Positions 16,977 to 25,427 of a stretch of DNA of 64,000 nt are shown here, one piece after another. Position 1 is the stretch's first letter. Each line of letters begins with the position of its first letter. The notes below the pieces were generated by a model. It saw only the letters and a list, made by a program, of their open reading frames with translations. It ran no database searches and had not been told where the DNA came from. The translations under genes were made by a program, and so were the position numbers. The DNA comes from Nocardioidaceae bacterium (GTDB lineage Bacteria > Actinomycetota > Actinomycetes > Propionibacteriales > Nocardioidaceae), in contig JAGIBL010000010.1 in the NCBI GenBank assembly GCA_017744365.1, forward strand, positions 48,416 to 112,415, written 5' to 3'.

Positions 16977-17720
16977 TCACAGGCCTGACTCGGAGGTGCG
17001 CACCAGGATCCGGCCGCACTCCTCGCAGCGGACGACCTCGTCGGCCGGCGCCTTGGCGATCACGGCCAGGTCGGAGGCGTTGAGGGTGAGCCGGCAGCCG
17101 CCGCACTCGCGCCGGCGCAGCGCGGCCGCACCGACGCCGCCCTTCTGCTCGCGCAGCTTGGCGTAGAGCGTCATCAGGTCCTCGGGCAAGCCGCTCGCGG
17201 TCTGCTTGCGCTCGTCGGCGGTCTCGGCGACCTGCTGGTCGAGCTCGCCGGCCTTGGCGGACCGCGCCCGCTCGAGGTCGGCGGCCTGGACCTCGAGCGC
17301 GTCGAGCTCGGCGGAGCGCTCGGTGAGCGAGCCCTGCGCCTCCTCGAGCCGCTCCATCACCTCGATCTCGACGTCCTCGAGGTCGGAGATCCGCCGCTCC
17401 AGCGACTCCAGCTCGCCGAGCATCCGCTGCAGGGCCTTCGGGTCGGCGATGGTGCCGGCGTCGACCATCGCCTGGTCGCGCTCGCGGCGGGACTTCACCT
17501 GCTCGACGTCGGCGTCGGCGCGCTGCTGCTCCTCGGTCAGGTCGGCGACCTGGATGCGCAGGTCGCGCACGGCGTCACCGAGCTCGGTACGACGGCTCGC
17601 CAGCTCGGCCAGGGACGCGGCCTCCGGGATCGTCGCGAGCTGGTGCCGCAGCGCGTCGAGCCGTGAGTCGAGCTCCTGGACGTCGAGCAGCTTGAGCTGG
17701 ACGAAGGGGTCGGCTTTCAG
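16977..17720 (-). CDS. Coiled-coil zinc-ribbon protein, apparent CTG start
   Basis: 247 aa if started at CTG 17720, giving KADPFVQLKLLDVQELDSRL, the normal N-terminus of this actinobacterial family. GAGGAG lies 7 nt before the CTG; no ATG or GTG is nearby and a start at 17570 would cut off 50 conserved residues. Residues 20-160 form a long coiled coil. The C-terminus is a C4 zinc ribbon (RRECGGCRLTL ... VVRCEECGRILV). It lies between Nif3 and RNase H genes as in other actinobacteria. Its role is unclear. Confidence 0.87.
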   Translation of the reverse strand: MKADPFVQLKLLDVQELDSRLDALRHQLATIPEAASLAELASRRTELGDAVRDLRIQVADLTEEQQRADADVEQVKSRRERDQAMVDAGTIADPKALQRMLGELESLERRISDLEDVEIEVMERLEEAQGSLTERSAELDALEVQAADLERARSAKAGELDQQVAETADERKQTASGLPEDLMTLYAKLREQKGGVGAAALRRRECGGCRLTLNASDLAVIAKAPADEVVRCEECGRILVRTSESGL

Positions 17721-17739
17721 CGGAGGTCTCCTCGGGCTC

Positions 17740-18858
17740 TCAGACGCGGAAGGTCCACGGGTCTGTGTTGACGGTGCTCACGTGCACCTCCACCGTATCG
17801 TCCAGCGCCGTCACCAGCCGATCCCGGAGCACCGGCAGCCACAGGGACTCGGCCGCGGCGTGGGCGACGTCGACCAGCGCGAGGTCGTCGCGTTCGCGCA
17901 CCTCGGAGGCCGGGTGGTGGCGCAGGTCCGAGGTCACGTACACGTCGGCACCGGCGGCGAGGGCCCGCTCGAGCAGGAAGTCGCCGGCTCCCCCGCACAG
18001 CGCGACGGTCCGTACGACGGCATCCGGATCGCCCGCGACCCGCAGCCCGCCGGCCGTCCGCGGGAACACGGTCGCCGCCTCCTGCGCGAAAGCGCGCAGG
18101 GTCATCGGCTCGGCGAGCACGCCGATCCGGCCCGACCCGCGGGACGGGTCGTCGAGCGCGGCCAGCGGGACCACGTCGTAGGCCGGCTCCTCGTACGGAT
18201 GCGCGGCCAGCAGGGCGGCGAGAACGCGGCCACGCACCCGGCGCTCGACGAGCACCTCGACCCGGACCTCGTCGACCACCTCCAGGTCGCCGACCCTGCC
18301 GATCGCCGGGTTCGCGCCGACCAGCGGGCGGAACCTGCCCTCCCCCGGACTGGTGAAGCTGGCGGAGTCGTAGTAGCCGATCGCGCCGGCACCGGCCTCG
18401 GTCACCGCGGACCGGACCCGCTCGGCATCGGCGACCGGGACGAAGAAGACGAGCTTGTCGCGGGGCTCGACCGGGTCCGCCTCCAGCGGCCTGACCTCCT
18501 CGAGTCCCAGTGCCTGCGCGATCGCCTCGCTCACCCCGCCCGCGGGCGCGTCCGCGTTGGTGTGCGCGGAGTAGAGCGCGCATCCGTGCGTCAGCAGCTG
18601 GTGCACCACCCGGCCCTTGGGGGTGGTCGCGGCCACACTCGAGGTTCCACGAAGGTAGAGGGGGTGATGCACCAGGAGGAGGTCGGCGTCGAGCGCGACC
18701 GCTTCGCCGGCGACGGCGAGCACCGGATCGACCGCGAGCAGGATCCGCCGCACCTGGGCGTCGGGGTCCCCGCAGACGAGGCCGACCCGGTCCCAGTCGT
18801 CGGCCCGGTGCGGCGGGTACCAGCCCTCGACCAGGGAGAGCACATCGGCCAGGCGCAT
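17740..18858 (-). CDS. Nif3-like dinuclear metal-centre protein
   Basis: 372 aa. The NIF3/YbgI halves are present: WDRVGLVCGDP, the metal-binding DLLLVHHPLYLRG and YSAHTNADAPAGGVS at the N-terminus, and VALCGGAGDFLLERALAAGAD, TSDLRHHPASE and LVDVAHAAAES at the C-terminus. An inserted domain with AHPYEEPAYDVVPL lies between them. Family members form hexamers with two metal ions; their activity is debated. TAGCCT 6 nt before the ATG suggests leaderless transcription. First gene of the Nif3 / zinc ribbon / RNase H unit. Confidence 0.92.
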   Translation of the reverse strand: MRLADVLSLVEGWYPPHRADDWDRVGLVCGDPDAQVRRILLAVDPVLAVAGEAVALDADLLLVHHPLYLRGTSSVAATTPKGRVVHQLLTHGCALYSAHTNADAPAGGVSEAIAQALGLEEVRPLEADPVEPRDKLVFFVPVADAERVRSAVTEAGAGAIGYYDSASFTSPGEGRFRPLVGANPAIGRVGDLEVVDEVRVEVLVERRVRGRVLAALLAAHPYEEPAYDVVPLAALDDPSRGSGRIGVLAEPMTLRAFAQEAATVFPRTAGGLRVAGDPDAVVRTVALCGGAGDFLLERALAAGADVYVTSDLRHHPASEVRERDDLALVDVAHAAAESLWLPVLRDRLVTALDDTVEVHVSTVNTDPWTFRV

Positions 18859-18912
18859 GGCCGAAGGCTAGCGGGCTACCCCGGAACGAGAACCTGTTCT
18901 AGCGTTCCCTCC

Positions 18913-19908
18913 ATGATCCTCATCGACACCGGGGCCCGCGCCCACGAACTGCCCGCGCGCGGCGACCACGTCGACCCGTCCGCGCTCGCCGAGGCGACAG
19001 GCTGGGTACTCAAGCCGGAGGGCCTGTGCCGCGGCGAGGTCTGCCGACCGCTGCTCGGCAGGAGCGTCGCCGACGCCGACGGCTGGATCGACGTGGCCGC
19101 CTGGGCGGATGCGCTCGGACTGCTGGTCGTCTCCGACCCCGCGTACGACGTCGTCGCGGTGGTGCCCTCGGCGGCCGAGCACGCGGCGCTCGACGGCCGC
19201 GCTCCGGCGCTGGAGCTCGCCGACGTGGACGGCCGGCCGGTCTCCTTCGACGACCTGTCCGGGAAGAAGCGAGTCCTGGTCACCTGGGCGTCCTGGTGCG
19301 GCTGCCGGCACGAGCTCGGCGCCTGGCAGGAGCTCCAGGACGAGCTCGCCGACCTCGGCCTGGGCATCTTCACGGTCGCGCTGGACGACGACCCGGAGGC
19401 TGCCCGCCCGTGGATCGAGGCCGCCGGCGTGCGGATCCCGGTCGCCGTGGACACCGGCTTCGTCACCGCCGAGCGGTACGGGATCACCAACGTGCCCTCG
19501 GTGGTCTGGGTCGACGAGGAGGACCGGATCGTGAAGCCGCCGTCGATCGCGCCCGGCGACGACCAGTTCCGCGACTGGACCGGCATCGACGCCGCCGTGC
19601 ACCACGACGCGCTCCGGGCCTGGGTGCGCGACGGCGCGCTGCCCGCGACCGAGGCGCCACCGGCCCGCACCGACGACGAGCAGCGCGCCCTGGCCGAGCG
19701 CCGCGTCGCGCACTGGCTGTTCGAGAACGGGGACGAGCAGGCCGCCCGGGCCCACCTCGAGACCGCCCGCGCCCTGGCCCCCTGGGACTGGACGATCCGC
19801 CGGGGCGGGCTCGCGATGGAGGGCGAGGACACCTTCCTGGGCGACCGGTTCCTGGCCTTCTGGCAGGAGTGGGAGGACGCGGGGCGCCCGGGCTACGGGG
19901 CGACCTAG
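18913..19908 (+). CDS. Thioredoxin-fold protein with CxC motif and C-terminal helical domain
   Basis: 331 aa. Residues 1-85 form an N-terminal domain of unknown type containing two Cys (GLCRGEVCRPLLG). A TlpA/AhpC-like domain follows at about 95-215 (APALELADVDGRPVSFDDLSGKKRVLVTWASWCGC ... NVPSVVWVDE). The active site is WCGCR, a CxC rather than the usual CxxC. The C-terminal 90 residues are helical. No signal peptide is seen, so it is probably cytoplasmic. TAGCGT 7 nt before the ATG suggests a leaderless transcript. Confidence 0.75.
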   Translation: MILIDTGARAHELPARGDHVDPSALAEATGWVLKPEGLCRGEVCRPLLGRSVADADGWIDVAAWADALGLLVVSDPAYDVVAVVPSAAEHAALDGRAPALELADVDGRPVSFDDLSGKKRVLVTWASWCGCRHELGAWQELQDELADLGLGIFTVALDDDPEAARPWIEAAGVRIPVAVDTGFVTAERYGITNVPSVVWVDEEDRIVKPPSIAPGDDQFRDWTGIDAAVHHDALRAWVRDGALPATEAPPARTDDEQRALAERRVAHWLFENGDEQAARAHLETARALAPWDWTIRRGGLAMEGEDTFLGDRFLAFWQEWEDAGRPGYGAT

Positions 19909-21434
19909 TTGACCTGCCGGTCGCGGCCTTCCCAGTACGGCGCCCGGAGCTTGAACTTCTGCAGCTTGCCGGTCGCCGTGCGGGCGAGCACGTCGCGGAA
20001 CTCCACGCTCGACGGTGCCTTGTAGCGGGCGACCTTGGACTTCACGTAGTCGATCAGCTCCTGCTCGGTCAGCGAGGACGCCGGCGTCTTGACCACCAGC
20101 GCCTTGATCGTCTCGCCCCACTTCTCGTCCGGCACGCCGATGACAGCAACCTCGAGCACGTCGGGGTGGGAGAAGATCGCGTCCTCGACCTCGATCGAGG
20201 AGACGTTCTCCCCGCCGGTGATGATGACGTCCTTCTTCCGGTCACTGATGGACAGGTAGCCCTCGTCGTCGATGACCCCGCCGTCGCCGGTGTGGAACCA
20301 GCCGTCACCCAGCGCTCGGGCGGTCTCCTCGGGCTGGTTCCAGTAGCCCTCGAGGACCACGTTGGACCGGGCCAGCACCTCGCCCTCCTCGTCGACCTTC
20401 AGCGTCACCCCGATCGCGGGCGTGCCGGCGCGGACCAGCTTGGCGGCGCGGTCCTCAGCCGGCAGGTCGTCCCACTCGGCGCGGGTGCGGTTGATGGTCA
20501 GCAGCGGGGAGGTCTCGGTCAGGCCGTAGATCTGGATGAACTCCCAGCCCAGCTCTTCCTGGACCCGCACGATGGTCTTGGTCGGCGGCGGTGCGCCCGC
20601 GCAGATGATCCGCACCCAGTCCCGCCCCGGAACCGGCCCGTCCCAGCTCTGCGCTGCCTCCAGGACGGAGTTGACCACCGCCGGGGCCGCGCACATGACC
20701 GTGACGCCGTGGTCGCGGACCCGGCGCAGGATCTCGGCGCCGTCGACCTTGCGCAGGATCACGTGCTTGACGCCCATCCCGGTCATCGCGAACGGCATCC
20801 CCCACCCGTTGGCGTGGAACTGCGGCAACGTGTGCAGGTAGACGTCCCGGTCGGTCACCCCGGCGTGCAGGGCGAAGGTGACCGCGTTGGTCCAGATGTT
20901 GCGGTGCGTGATCTGCACCCCCTTCGGACGTGCCGTGGTCCCGGAGGTGTAGTTGATCGTCGCGGTCGCGTTCTCGTCCGGCTCCCACGGCCGCGGCTCG
21001 ACGCCGTCGAAGAACAGGTCCTCGTCCTCCCCCAGGACGAAGGTGTGCTCGGCCTTCACGGAGGACAGCTGGTCGACCAGCTCGGGGTCGATGTAGAGCA
21101 CCCGCGCGCCGGAGTGCTCGACGATGAAGGCCACCTCCTCGGCCGAGAGCCGGAAGTTGACCGGCACCAGCACCCGCCCGTAGCCGCACACCCCGAAGAA
21201 CGCCGCCAGCAGGCGGGCACTGTTGTGCGAGACGAACGCCACCCGGTCCCCCACCCCCACACCCAGCTGGTCGTGCCGCGCGGCCATCGCCCGCGCCCGC
21301 TCACCCAGCTCGGCATAGGTCAACGATCCCAGCGACGGCGCCGGCTGGTCCGGCTCGTCGACCACCCCCACCCGATCGCCGTACACCGCGAGGGCACGCG
21401 CAAGGAAGTCACTGGCACTGAAGGGGACGATCAC
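19905..21434 (-). CDS. Long-chain acyl-CoA ligase (AMP-forming, FadD-like)
   Basis: 509 aa. The ANL superfamily motifs are all present: the phosphate loop INYTSGTTARPKGVQ, the adenine motif IQIYGLTETSPLL, GWFHTGDGGVIDDEGYLSISDRKKDVIITGGENVSS, and the C-terminal lysine in TATGKLQKFKLR. It activates a fatty or related acid as an acyl-AMP and then acyl-CoA. It overlaps the convergent thioredoxin-like gene by 4 nt. Substrate is not predictable from sequence alone. Confidence 0.9.
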   Translation of the reverse strand: MIVPFSASDFLARALAVYGDRVGVVDEPDQPAPSLGSLTYAELGERARAMAARHDQLGVGVGDRVAFVSHNSARLLAAFFGVCGYGRVLVPVNFRLSAEEVAFIVEHSGARVLYIDPELVDQLSSVKAEHTFVLGEDEDLFFDGVEPRPWEPDENATATINYTSGTTARPKGVQITHRNIWTNAVTFALHAGVTDRDVYLHTLPQFHANGWGMPFAMTGMGVKHVILRKVDGAEILRRVRDHGVTVMCAAPAVVNSVLEAAQSWDGPVPGRDWVRIICAGAPPPTKTIVRVQEELGWEFIQIYGLTETSPLLTINRTRAEWDDLPAEDRAAKLVRAGTPAIGVTLKVDEEGEVLARSNVVLEGYWNQPEETARALGDGWFHTGDGGVIDDEGYLSISDRKKDVIITGGENVSSIEVEDAIFSHPDVLEVAVIGVPDEKWGETIKALVVKTPASSLTEQELIDYVKSKVARYKAPSSVEFRDVLARTATGKLQKFKLRAPYWEGRDRQVN

Positions 21435-21470
21435 GGGAGGCCTCCGTCACAGTCGTCGGTGCGACTCAAT

Positions 21471-22112
21471 CTAGTCAACCGAGGTTGCGGATCCGTAGCG
21501 GTAACGCTCGCGGTGGACCGCCTCGCCCAGCGGTCGCTTCCGCCGCCACCCGAACCGCTCCAGGTCCGGGGTCGCCTGCAGCCGCTCGACCGTGCCCAGG
21601 CAGAGCCAGGCGACCGGCCGGACGCCGTCCGGGATGCCGAGCAGCTCGCGCAGGAACTCCTCGCGGTAGAACGACACCCAGCCCACGCCGAGGCCCTCCG
21701 CGGTCGCGGCCAGCCACAGGTTCTGGATGGCCAGGCAGGTCGAGTACAGCCCGGCGTCCGCGATGGCGTGCCGGCCCAGCACCGCGGGCCCACCGTGGCT
21801 CGCGTCGTAGGTGACCACCACGCCGAGGCTGGACTCGAGGATGCCCTCGACCTTGATCCGCGCGAAGGTCGCGGCCCTCTCCCCGGCGAGCTGACCGGCG
21901 AAGACGTCCCGCTCGGCGGCGACGTGCCGCTGGAACGCGGCTCGGGTCTCGGCGCTCTCCACCAGCACGAAGTCCCAGGGCTGGCTGTGCCCGACGCTCG
22001 GCGCGGCGTGCGCGGCCCCCAGCACGCGCATGAGCACCTCATCGGGAACCGGGCCGCCGTCGAACTCCGCCCGGACGTCGCGGCGGCGCGCGATCGCGTC
22101 GTACAGCTGCAT
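21471..22112 (-). CDS. bluB: Nitroreductase-family protein, BluB-like (5,6-dimethylbenzimidazole synthase)
   Basis: 213 aa. The BluB signature is RRRDVRAEFDGGPVPDEVLMRVLGAAHAAPSVGHSQPWDFVLV, with GLYSTCLAIQNLWLAATAEGLGVGWVSFY in the FMN region. BluB breaks FMNH2 with O2 to form the lower ligand of vitamin B12. The SVGHSQPW loop supports BluB over general nitroreductases. No cobalamin genes are adjacent in this window, so the symbol rests on sequence pattern only. Confidence 0.8.
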   Translation of the reverse strand: MQLYDAIARRRDVRAEFDGGPVPDEVLMRVLGAAHAAPSVGHSQPWDFVLVESAETRAAFQRHVAAERDVFAGQLAGERAATFARIKVEGILESSLGVVVTYDASHGGPAVLGRHAIADAGLYSTCLAIQNLWLAATAEGLGVGWVSFYREEFLRELLGIPDGVRPVAWLCLGTVERLQATPDLERFGWRRKRPLGEAVHRERYRYGSATSVD

Positions 22113-22174
22113 GGTTCCCCCGTCGACGTGAAAATCGGCTCCGGCACCGTAGCAGCGCCCGGCAGGATGGCCCC

Positions 22175-22744
22175 ATGCCGACCCTGGACGACATCGACTG
22201 GCCGGTCACCACCGAGCGGCTGCTGCTCCGGCGCGCCACCGAGCCCGACGTGAAGCCGACCTGGGAGTACCGCCGCGCGGAGCAGGTCAGCCGCTGGATC
22301 AGCACCTGGTCGCGAAGCCTGGAGGAGTACGCCGAGACCTTCCTCGACCCGACGCGCCTCGCGCGCACGGTGATCGTCGAGCTGGACGGCCAGGTCATCG
22401 GCGACGCCGCCATCGTCATCCAGTCGCCGTGGTCGCAGACCGAGGTCGCCGACCGGGCCAAGCACGTCGAGGCCGAGCTCGGCTGGACCTTCGACCCGGC
22501 GTACGGCGGCCAGGGCTACGCCACCGAGACGGTGCGTGCGCTGATCGAGCTGAGCTTCACCCGGCTCGGCCTGCGCCGGGTGGTGGCGAACTGCTTCGCG
22601 GACAACGCCCCGTCCTGGCGGCTGATGGAGCGGGTCGGGATGCGTCGCGAGGTGCACACGGTCAAGGAGTCGCTGCACCGCGACGGTCGCTGGCTCGACG
22701 GCCTGGGCTACGCGCTGCTCGCCGAGGAGTGGCCCCCGGGCTGA
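22175..22744 (+). CDS. GNAT acetyltransferase (RimJ/RimL type)
   Basis: 189 aa. The pattern TERLLLRRATEPDVKPTWEYR, then LGWTFDPAYGGQGYATETVRALIELSFTRLGLRRVVANCF and APSWRLMERVGMRREVH is typical of N-acetyltransferases acting on amino acids, peptides or small amines. The acetyl-CoA loop is GGQGYA. Its 3' end overlaps the convergent sigma factor gene by 37 bp. Confidence 0.9.
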   Translation: MPTLDDIDWPVTTERLLLRRATEPDVKPTWEYRRAEQVSRWISTWSRSLEEYAETFLDPTRLARTVIVELDGQVIGDAAIVIQSPWSQTEVADRAKHVEAELGWTFDPAYGGQGYATETVRALIELSFTRLGLRRVVANCFADNAPSWRLMERVGMRREVHTVKESLHRDGRWLDGLGYALLAEEWPPG

Positions 22745-23955
22745 TCAGCGAGCTGAGCGCCGAGCCAGGCGCGCACCTGCGCGTCCGTGGTCAGCGAGAT
22801 CGCCTTCTCGTACGACGACGCCGCAGCCGGGTCCTCGGCCAGGGCGAGCAGGCCCGCCCGGGTGGCCCAGTACGGCTGGAACCGGCCCGCACCCGGGTCC
22901 TCGATGCCGTCGAGCACGGACAGACCTGACCGTGGCCCGTCGACCCGGCCGGTGGCCGCGGCCAGCGCGACGCGGGCCCCGAGGGTCGGCGCGATCTCGA
23001 CCAGGGCCGCGTACAGGGTCCGCACCGCCGGCCAGTCGACCGTCCCGGTCTCCGCGCGCTCGGCGTGCACCGCCTGGATGGCCGCCTCCAGCTCGAACCT
23101 CCCGACCCGGCCCGCGGCGCGCACCCGGCCGGCCCGCCGGAGCTGCTCCTCCCCCTGCGCGATCATCGGCCGCGACCAGAGCGCGGTGTCCTGCTCGTCG
23201 AGCGGCACGAAGTCCTCGGTCCGGGCTCCGGCGCGGGCGAGCGAGAGCGTGATGAGGGCGGCCAGGCCCCACACCTCGGGCTCCTCGGGCAGCAGCGTGG
23301 TCAGGGTGTCCGCGAGGTACCGGGCCTCGGCGGCCATCGACTCGTGCACGGTCGGCGCCGAGGTCCCCCGCCAGTCGATCGCGTAGCAGCCGTAGACGGC
23401 CTCGAGCACGCTGCCGAGCCGGCCGGGCATCCGGCTCCGGTCCGGGACCGCGAACGGGATGCCGGCGTCCTTGATCCGGCGCTTGGCCCGGACCAGCCGC
23501 TGGGCCATCGTCAGCCCGGGCACCGCGAAGGCCGCCCCGACCTGGTCGGCGTCGAAGCCGAGCACCACCTGGAGCATCAGCGGGGTCCGGATCGCCCGGT
23601 CGACGGCCGGGTGGGCGCACGCGAACAGCAGCTCCAGCCGCTTGTCCCCGACGGCGTCGGGATCGAGGTCGTGGACGACACCCGGATCGACGTCGAGGGG
23701 TCGCGTGCGCGTCGCCGCGGCGGATCCGAGCAGGTCGCTCTGCCGGTGCCGGGCGACGGTGAGCAGCCAGCCCTCGGGGCTGCCCGGGATGCCGTTCTCC
23801 GGCCAGGTGCGCAGCGCCCGCTCGAAGGCGTCCGCGAGCGCGTCCTCGGCCAGGGCCAGGTCCCGGGTCGGCGCGGCCAGCAGCGCGACCAGCCGGCCGT
23901 AGGAGGTCCGGGCCGCGCGCTCGGCAGCGGCCCGGGCCTCCTCCGGCGACGGCAT
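22708..23955 (-). CDS. ECF sigma factor, ECF42-like (DUF6596)
   Basis: 415 aa. Region 2 spans about residues 20-85 (DLALAEDALADAFERAL, then GWLLTVARHRQSDLL) and region 4 about 115-165 (DQVGAAFAVPGLTMAQRLVRAKRRI). A long helical C-terminal extension (YGCYAIDWRGTS onward) is typical of ECF42. The ATG shares a base with the upstream YCII gene stop (TGATG), matching the usual ECF42-DGPF pairing. No anti-sigma factor is nearby; control is thought to come through the C-terminal domain. Confidence 0.88.
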   Translation of the reverse strand: MPSPEEARAAAERAARTSYGRLVALLAAPTRDLALAEDALADAFERALRTWPENGIPGSPEGWLLTVARHRQSDLLGSAAATRTRPLDVDPGVVHDLDPDAVGDKRLELLFACAHPAVDRAIRTPLMLQVVLGFDADQVGAAFAVPGLTMAQRLVRAKRRIKDAGIPFAVPDRSRMPGRLGSVLEAVYGCYAIDWRGTSAPTVHESMAAEARYLADTLTTLLPEEPEVWGLAALITLSLARAGARTEDFVPLDEQDTALWSRPMIAQGEEQLRRAGRVRAAGRVGRFELEAAIQAVHAERAETGTVDWPAVRTLYAALVEIAPTLGARVALAAATGRVDGPRSGLSVLDGIEDPGAGRFQPYWATRAGLLALAEDPAAASSYEKAISLTTDAQVRAWLGAQLADQPGGHSSASSA

Positions 23956-24329
23956 CAGGCGGGGACCCAGACCCCGTCGACCACGTGCGTCGCCGACGGC
24001 CGGACCTCGACGGTCCCCCAGGCCACCGAGGGAGCCCTCTCGGCCCAGGCCAAGGCCGCGTCCAGGTCGGGCACGTCGATGACGAAGGTGCCACCGAGCT
24101 GCTCGACCGTGTCGGCGTACGGGCCCGCCTGGACCCGCAGCTCCCCGCTCGCCGCGGAGACGGTGGTGCTCGCGGTCGACGGCTGGAGCACCTCGCCGGA
24201 GAGCAGCACGCCCGCGTCGTGCAGGGCGGCGGCGAAGGCGCGGAACTCGGCCTGGCCCTGCTCGAGCGCCTCGGGACCCAGCTCCTCGGGGCTCATCTCG
24301 GGGTAGTGCAGCAGCAGTGTGTAGCGCAT
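23955..24329 (-). CDS. YCII-related (DGPF) protein
   Basis: 124 aa starting at ATG 24329, 8 nt after a GAGG; ATG 24335 adds two residues. It has the YCII/DGPF fold: MRYTLLLHYPEMSPEELG, VQAGPYADTVEQLGGTFVIDV and DLDAALAWAERAP. Such proteins accompany ECF42 sigma factors and may act as small sensors or enzymes. It lies between DUF1905 and the sigma gene in one apparent operon. Confidence 0.88.
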   Translation of the reverse strand: MRYTLLLHYPEMSPEELGPEALEQGQAEFRAFAAALHDAGVLLSGEVLQPSTASTTVSAASGELRVQAGPYADTVEQLGGTFVIDVPDLDAALAWAERAPSVAWGTVEVRPSATHVVDGVWVPA

Positions 24330-24339
24330 CGTCATCGCC

Positions 24340-24618
24340 TCACTTGATCCGCTCGTCGAGGTGCACGGTGACCTGGTCGCCGGGTGCCTTGCCGATGGCG
24401 GCCAGCACCGCCTTGGTGACCGGCAGCTTGTGCCGGCCGTCGCCGAGCGCCATGAACGAGGTCTGGACCGGCTCGCCGTCGACGGTGCCGCGGATCTTGA
24501 CCAGGCCACCGGTCCCGAAGAACTCGGCCGAGCCGGGCATCACCACGTAGGTCCAGCCTCCGGGGTTGTCGCTCTTCTCGACCACCGCGGTGAAGGTGTG
24601 GTCCAAGGAGGTGCTCAT
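24340..24618 (-). CDS. DUF1905-domain protein
   Basis: 92 aa. A single DUF1905 beta-barrel-like domain: [56 protein letters not shown] and [19 protein letters not shown] ending. The function is not established; the domain is often found beside YdeI-like proteins. It heads the DUF1905-YCII-ECF42 cluster, and the next gene begins within 11 nt of its stop. Confidence 0.88.
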   Translation of the reverse strand: MSTSLDHTFTAVVEKSDNPGGWTYVVMPGSAEFFGTGGLVKIRGTVDGEPVQTSFMALGDGRHKLPVTKAVLAAIGKAPGDQVTVHLDERIK

Positions 24619-24694
24619 GAGGGTTCCTCTCCTGTTCGAGGTTCAGCATCGGACAGGAGAGGAACGATCGACCAGGGGCCGGATCGACAACAAG

Positions 24695-24766
24695 TGGGCG
24701 CGGAGGGGATCGAACCCCCGACCACTTGCTTGTAAGGCAAGCGCTCTACCGCTGAGCTACACGCCC
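24695..24766 (-). tRNA. tRNA-Val (UAC anticodon)
   Basis: The minus strand folds as a full cloverleaf: acceptor GGGCGTG with CGCGCCC, D-arm GCTC/GAGC, anticodon stem CTTGC/GCAAG with loop CTTACAA (anticodon UAC), and T-arm GGGGG-TTCGATC-CCCTC. Discriminator A; CCA is not encoded. Confidence 0.95.
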
Positions 24767-24802
24767 GCGACCGCACAGACTAGAGGTGCGGGAGTACGGG
24801 GG

Positions 24803-24847
24803 CAAAAAGGCTGCGACCGCTGGCGTCTCGGGTCACCAGCGGTCGCA
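24803..24847 (-). terminator. Rho-independent terminator
   Basis: A 12-bp perfect stem (24812-24823 with 24836-24847) with a 12-nt loop. On the minus strand it is followed by GCCTTTTTGCC, a U-run. It would end the DUF3052 / acyl-CoA ligase / peroxiredoxin transcript before tRNA-Val. Confidence 0.8.
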
Positions 24848-24909
24848 ACGAGGTAATCGTTGCACGTTCCGCCCGCAAAGCAACCCCCTATGTCCATCTG
24901 GCGGACGAA

Positions 24910-24927
24910 ATAGTCCGAAAGGACTAT
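24910..24927 (-). terminator. Short hairpin, weak terminator candidate
   Basis: ATAGTCC-GAAA-GGACTAT is a perfect 7-bp stem; on the minus strand the loop is TTTC and the stem is followed by TTCG. It lies 31 nt after the peroxiredoxin stop, upstream of the stronger terminator. It may instead be an RNA-processing or protective hairpin. Confidence 0.4.
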
Positions 24928-24958
24928 CCCGGGGTGTCTGCGCCCGGGGCGTCTGCGC

Positions 24959-25420
24959 CTAGGCGAACCGGCGCAGCTCGGCCGCCTGCAGGTCCAGGTC
25001 GCGGGCCACGCCCATGTCGTTGTGCACCGACCAGCCGACCAGCCCGTCGCGGTCGATCACGAAGGAGGAGCGCAGCGGGGAGCCGGACTCGGTGTCCAGC
25101 ACGCCGTACGCGGAGGAGACCGCCCCGTGCGGCCAGAAGTCGCTGAGCAGCGGGAAGAAGATCCCGTCCCGGTCCGCGAACGCGCGCTGGGTGAAGAGCG
25201 GGTCGCAGGAGATCGCCGCGATGGTCGTGGTCTCGGTCTCGAAGTCGCCGAGCCGGTCGCGGAAGCCGGTCAGCTCACCGGTGCAGACCCCGCTGAAGGC
25301 GTAGGGGTAGAAGACGAGCAGCACCGCCTTGCGCCCGGTGTACGCCGACAGCGTGAAGTCGGCGCCGTGCTGGTCGCGCAGGGTGAAGCCGGGGGCCTTG
25401 TCCCCCACCTGGAGCGGCAT
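24959..25420 (-). CDS. AhpE-type peroxiredoxin
   Basis: 153 aa from ATG 25420, matching the length of mycobacterial AhpE (Rv2238c). The peroxidatic cysteine is in FYPYAFSGVCTGEL (residue 46). A second Cys lies in AAISCDPLF, not at a classical resolving position, so it probably works as a 1-Cys enzyme reducing peroxides. A GAGGAA precedes the ATG. It follows the acyl-CoA ligase by 7 nt in the same operon. Confidence 0.9.
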   Translation of the reverse strand: MPLQVGDKAPGFTLRDQHGADFTLSAYTGRKAVLLVFYPYAFSGVCTGELTGFRDRLGDFETETTTIAAISCDPLFTQRAFADRDGIFFPLLSDFWPHGAVSSAYGVLDTESGSPLRSSFVIDRDGLVGWSVHNDMGVARDLDLQAAELRRFA

Positions 25421-25427
25421 CTGTTCC

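Noticed and set aside
19026..22253. Plus-strand ORF of 1075 codons
   Set aside because: Runs antisense through the acyl-CoA ligase and BluB-like genes; composition is typical of high-GC shadow frames.
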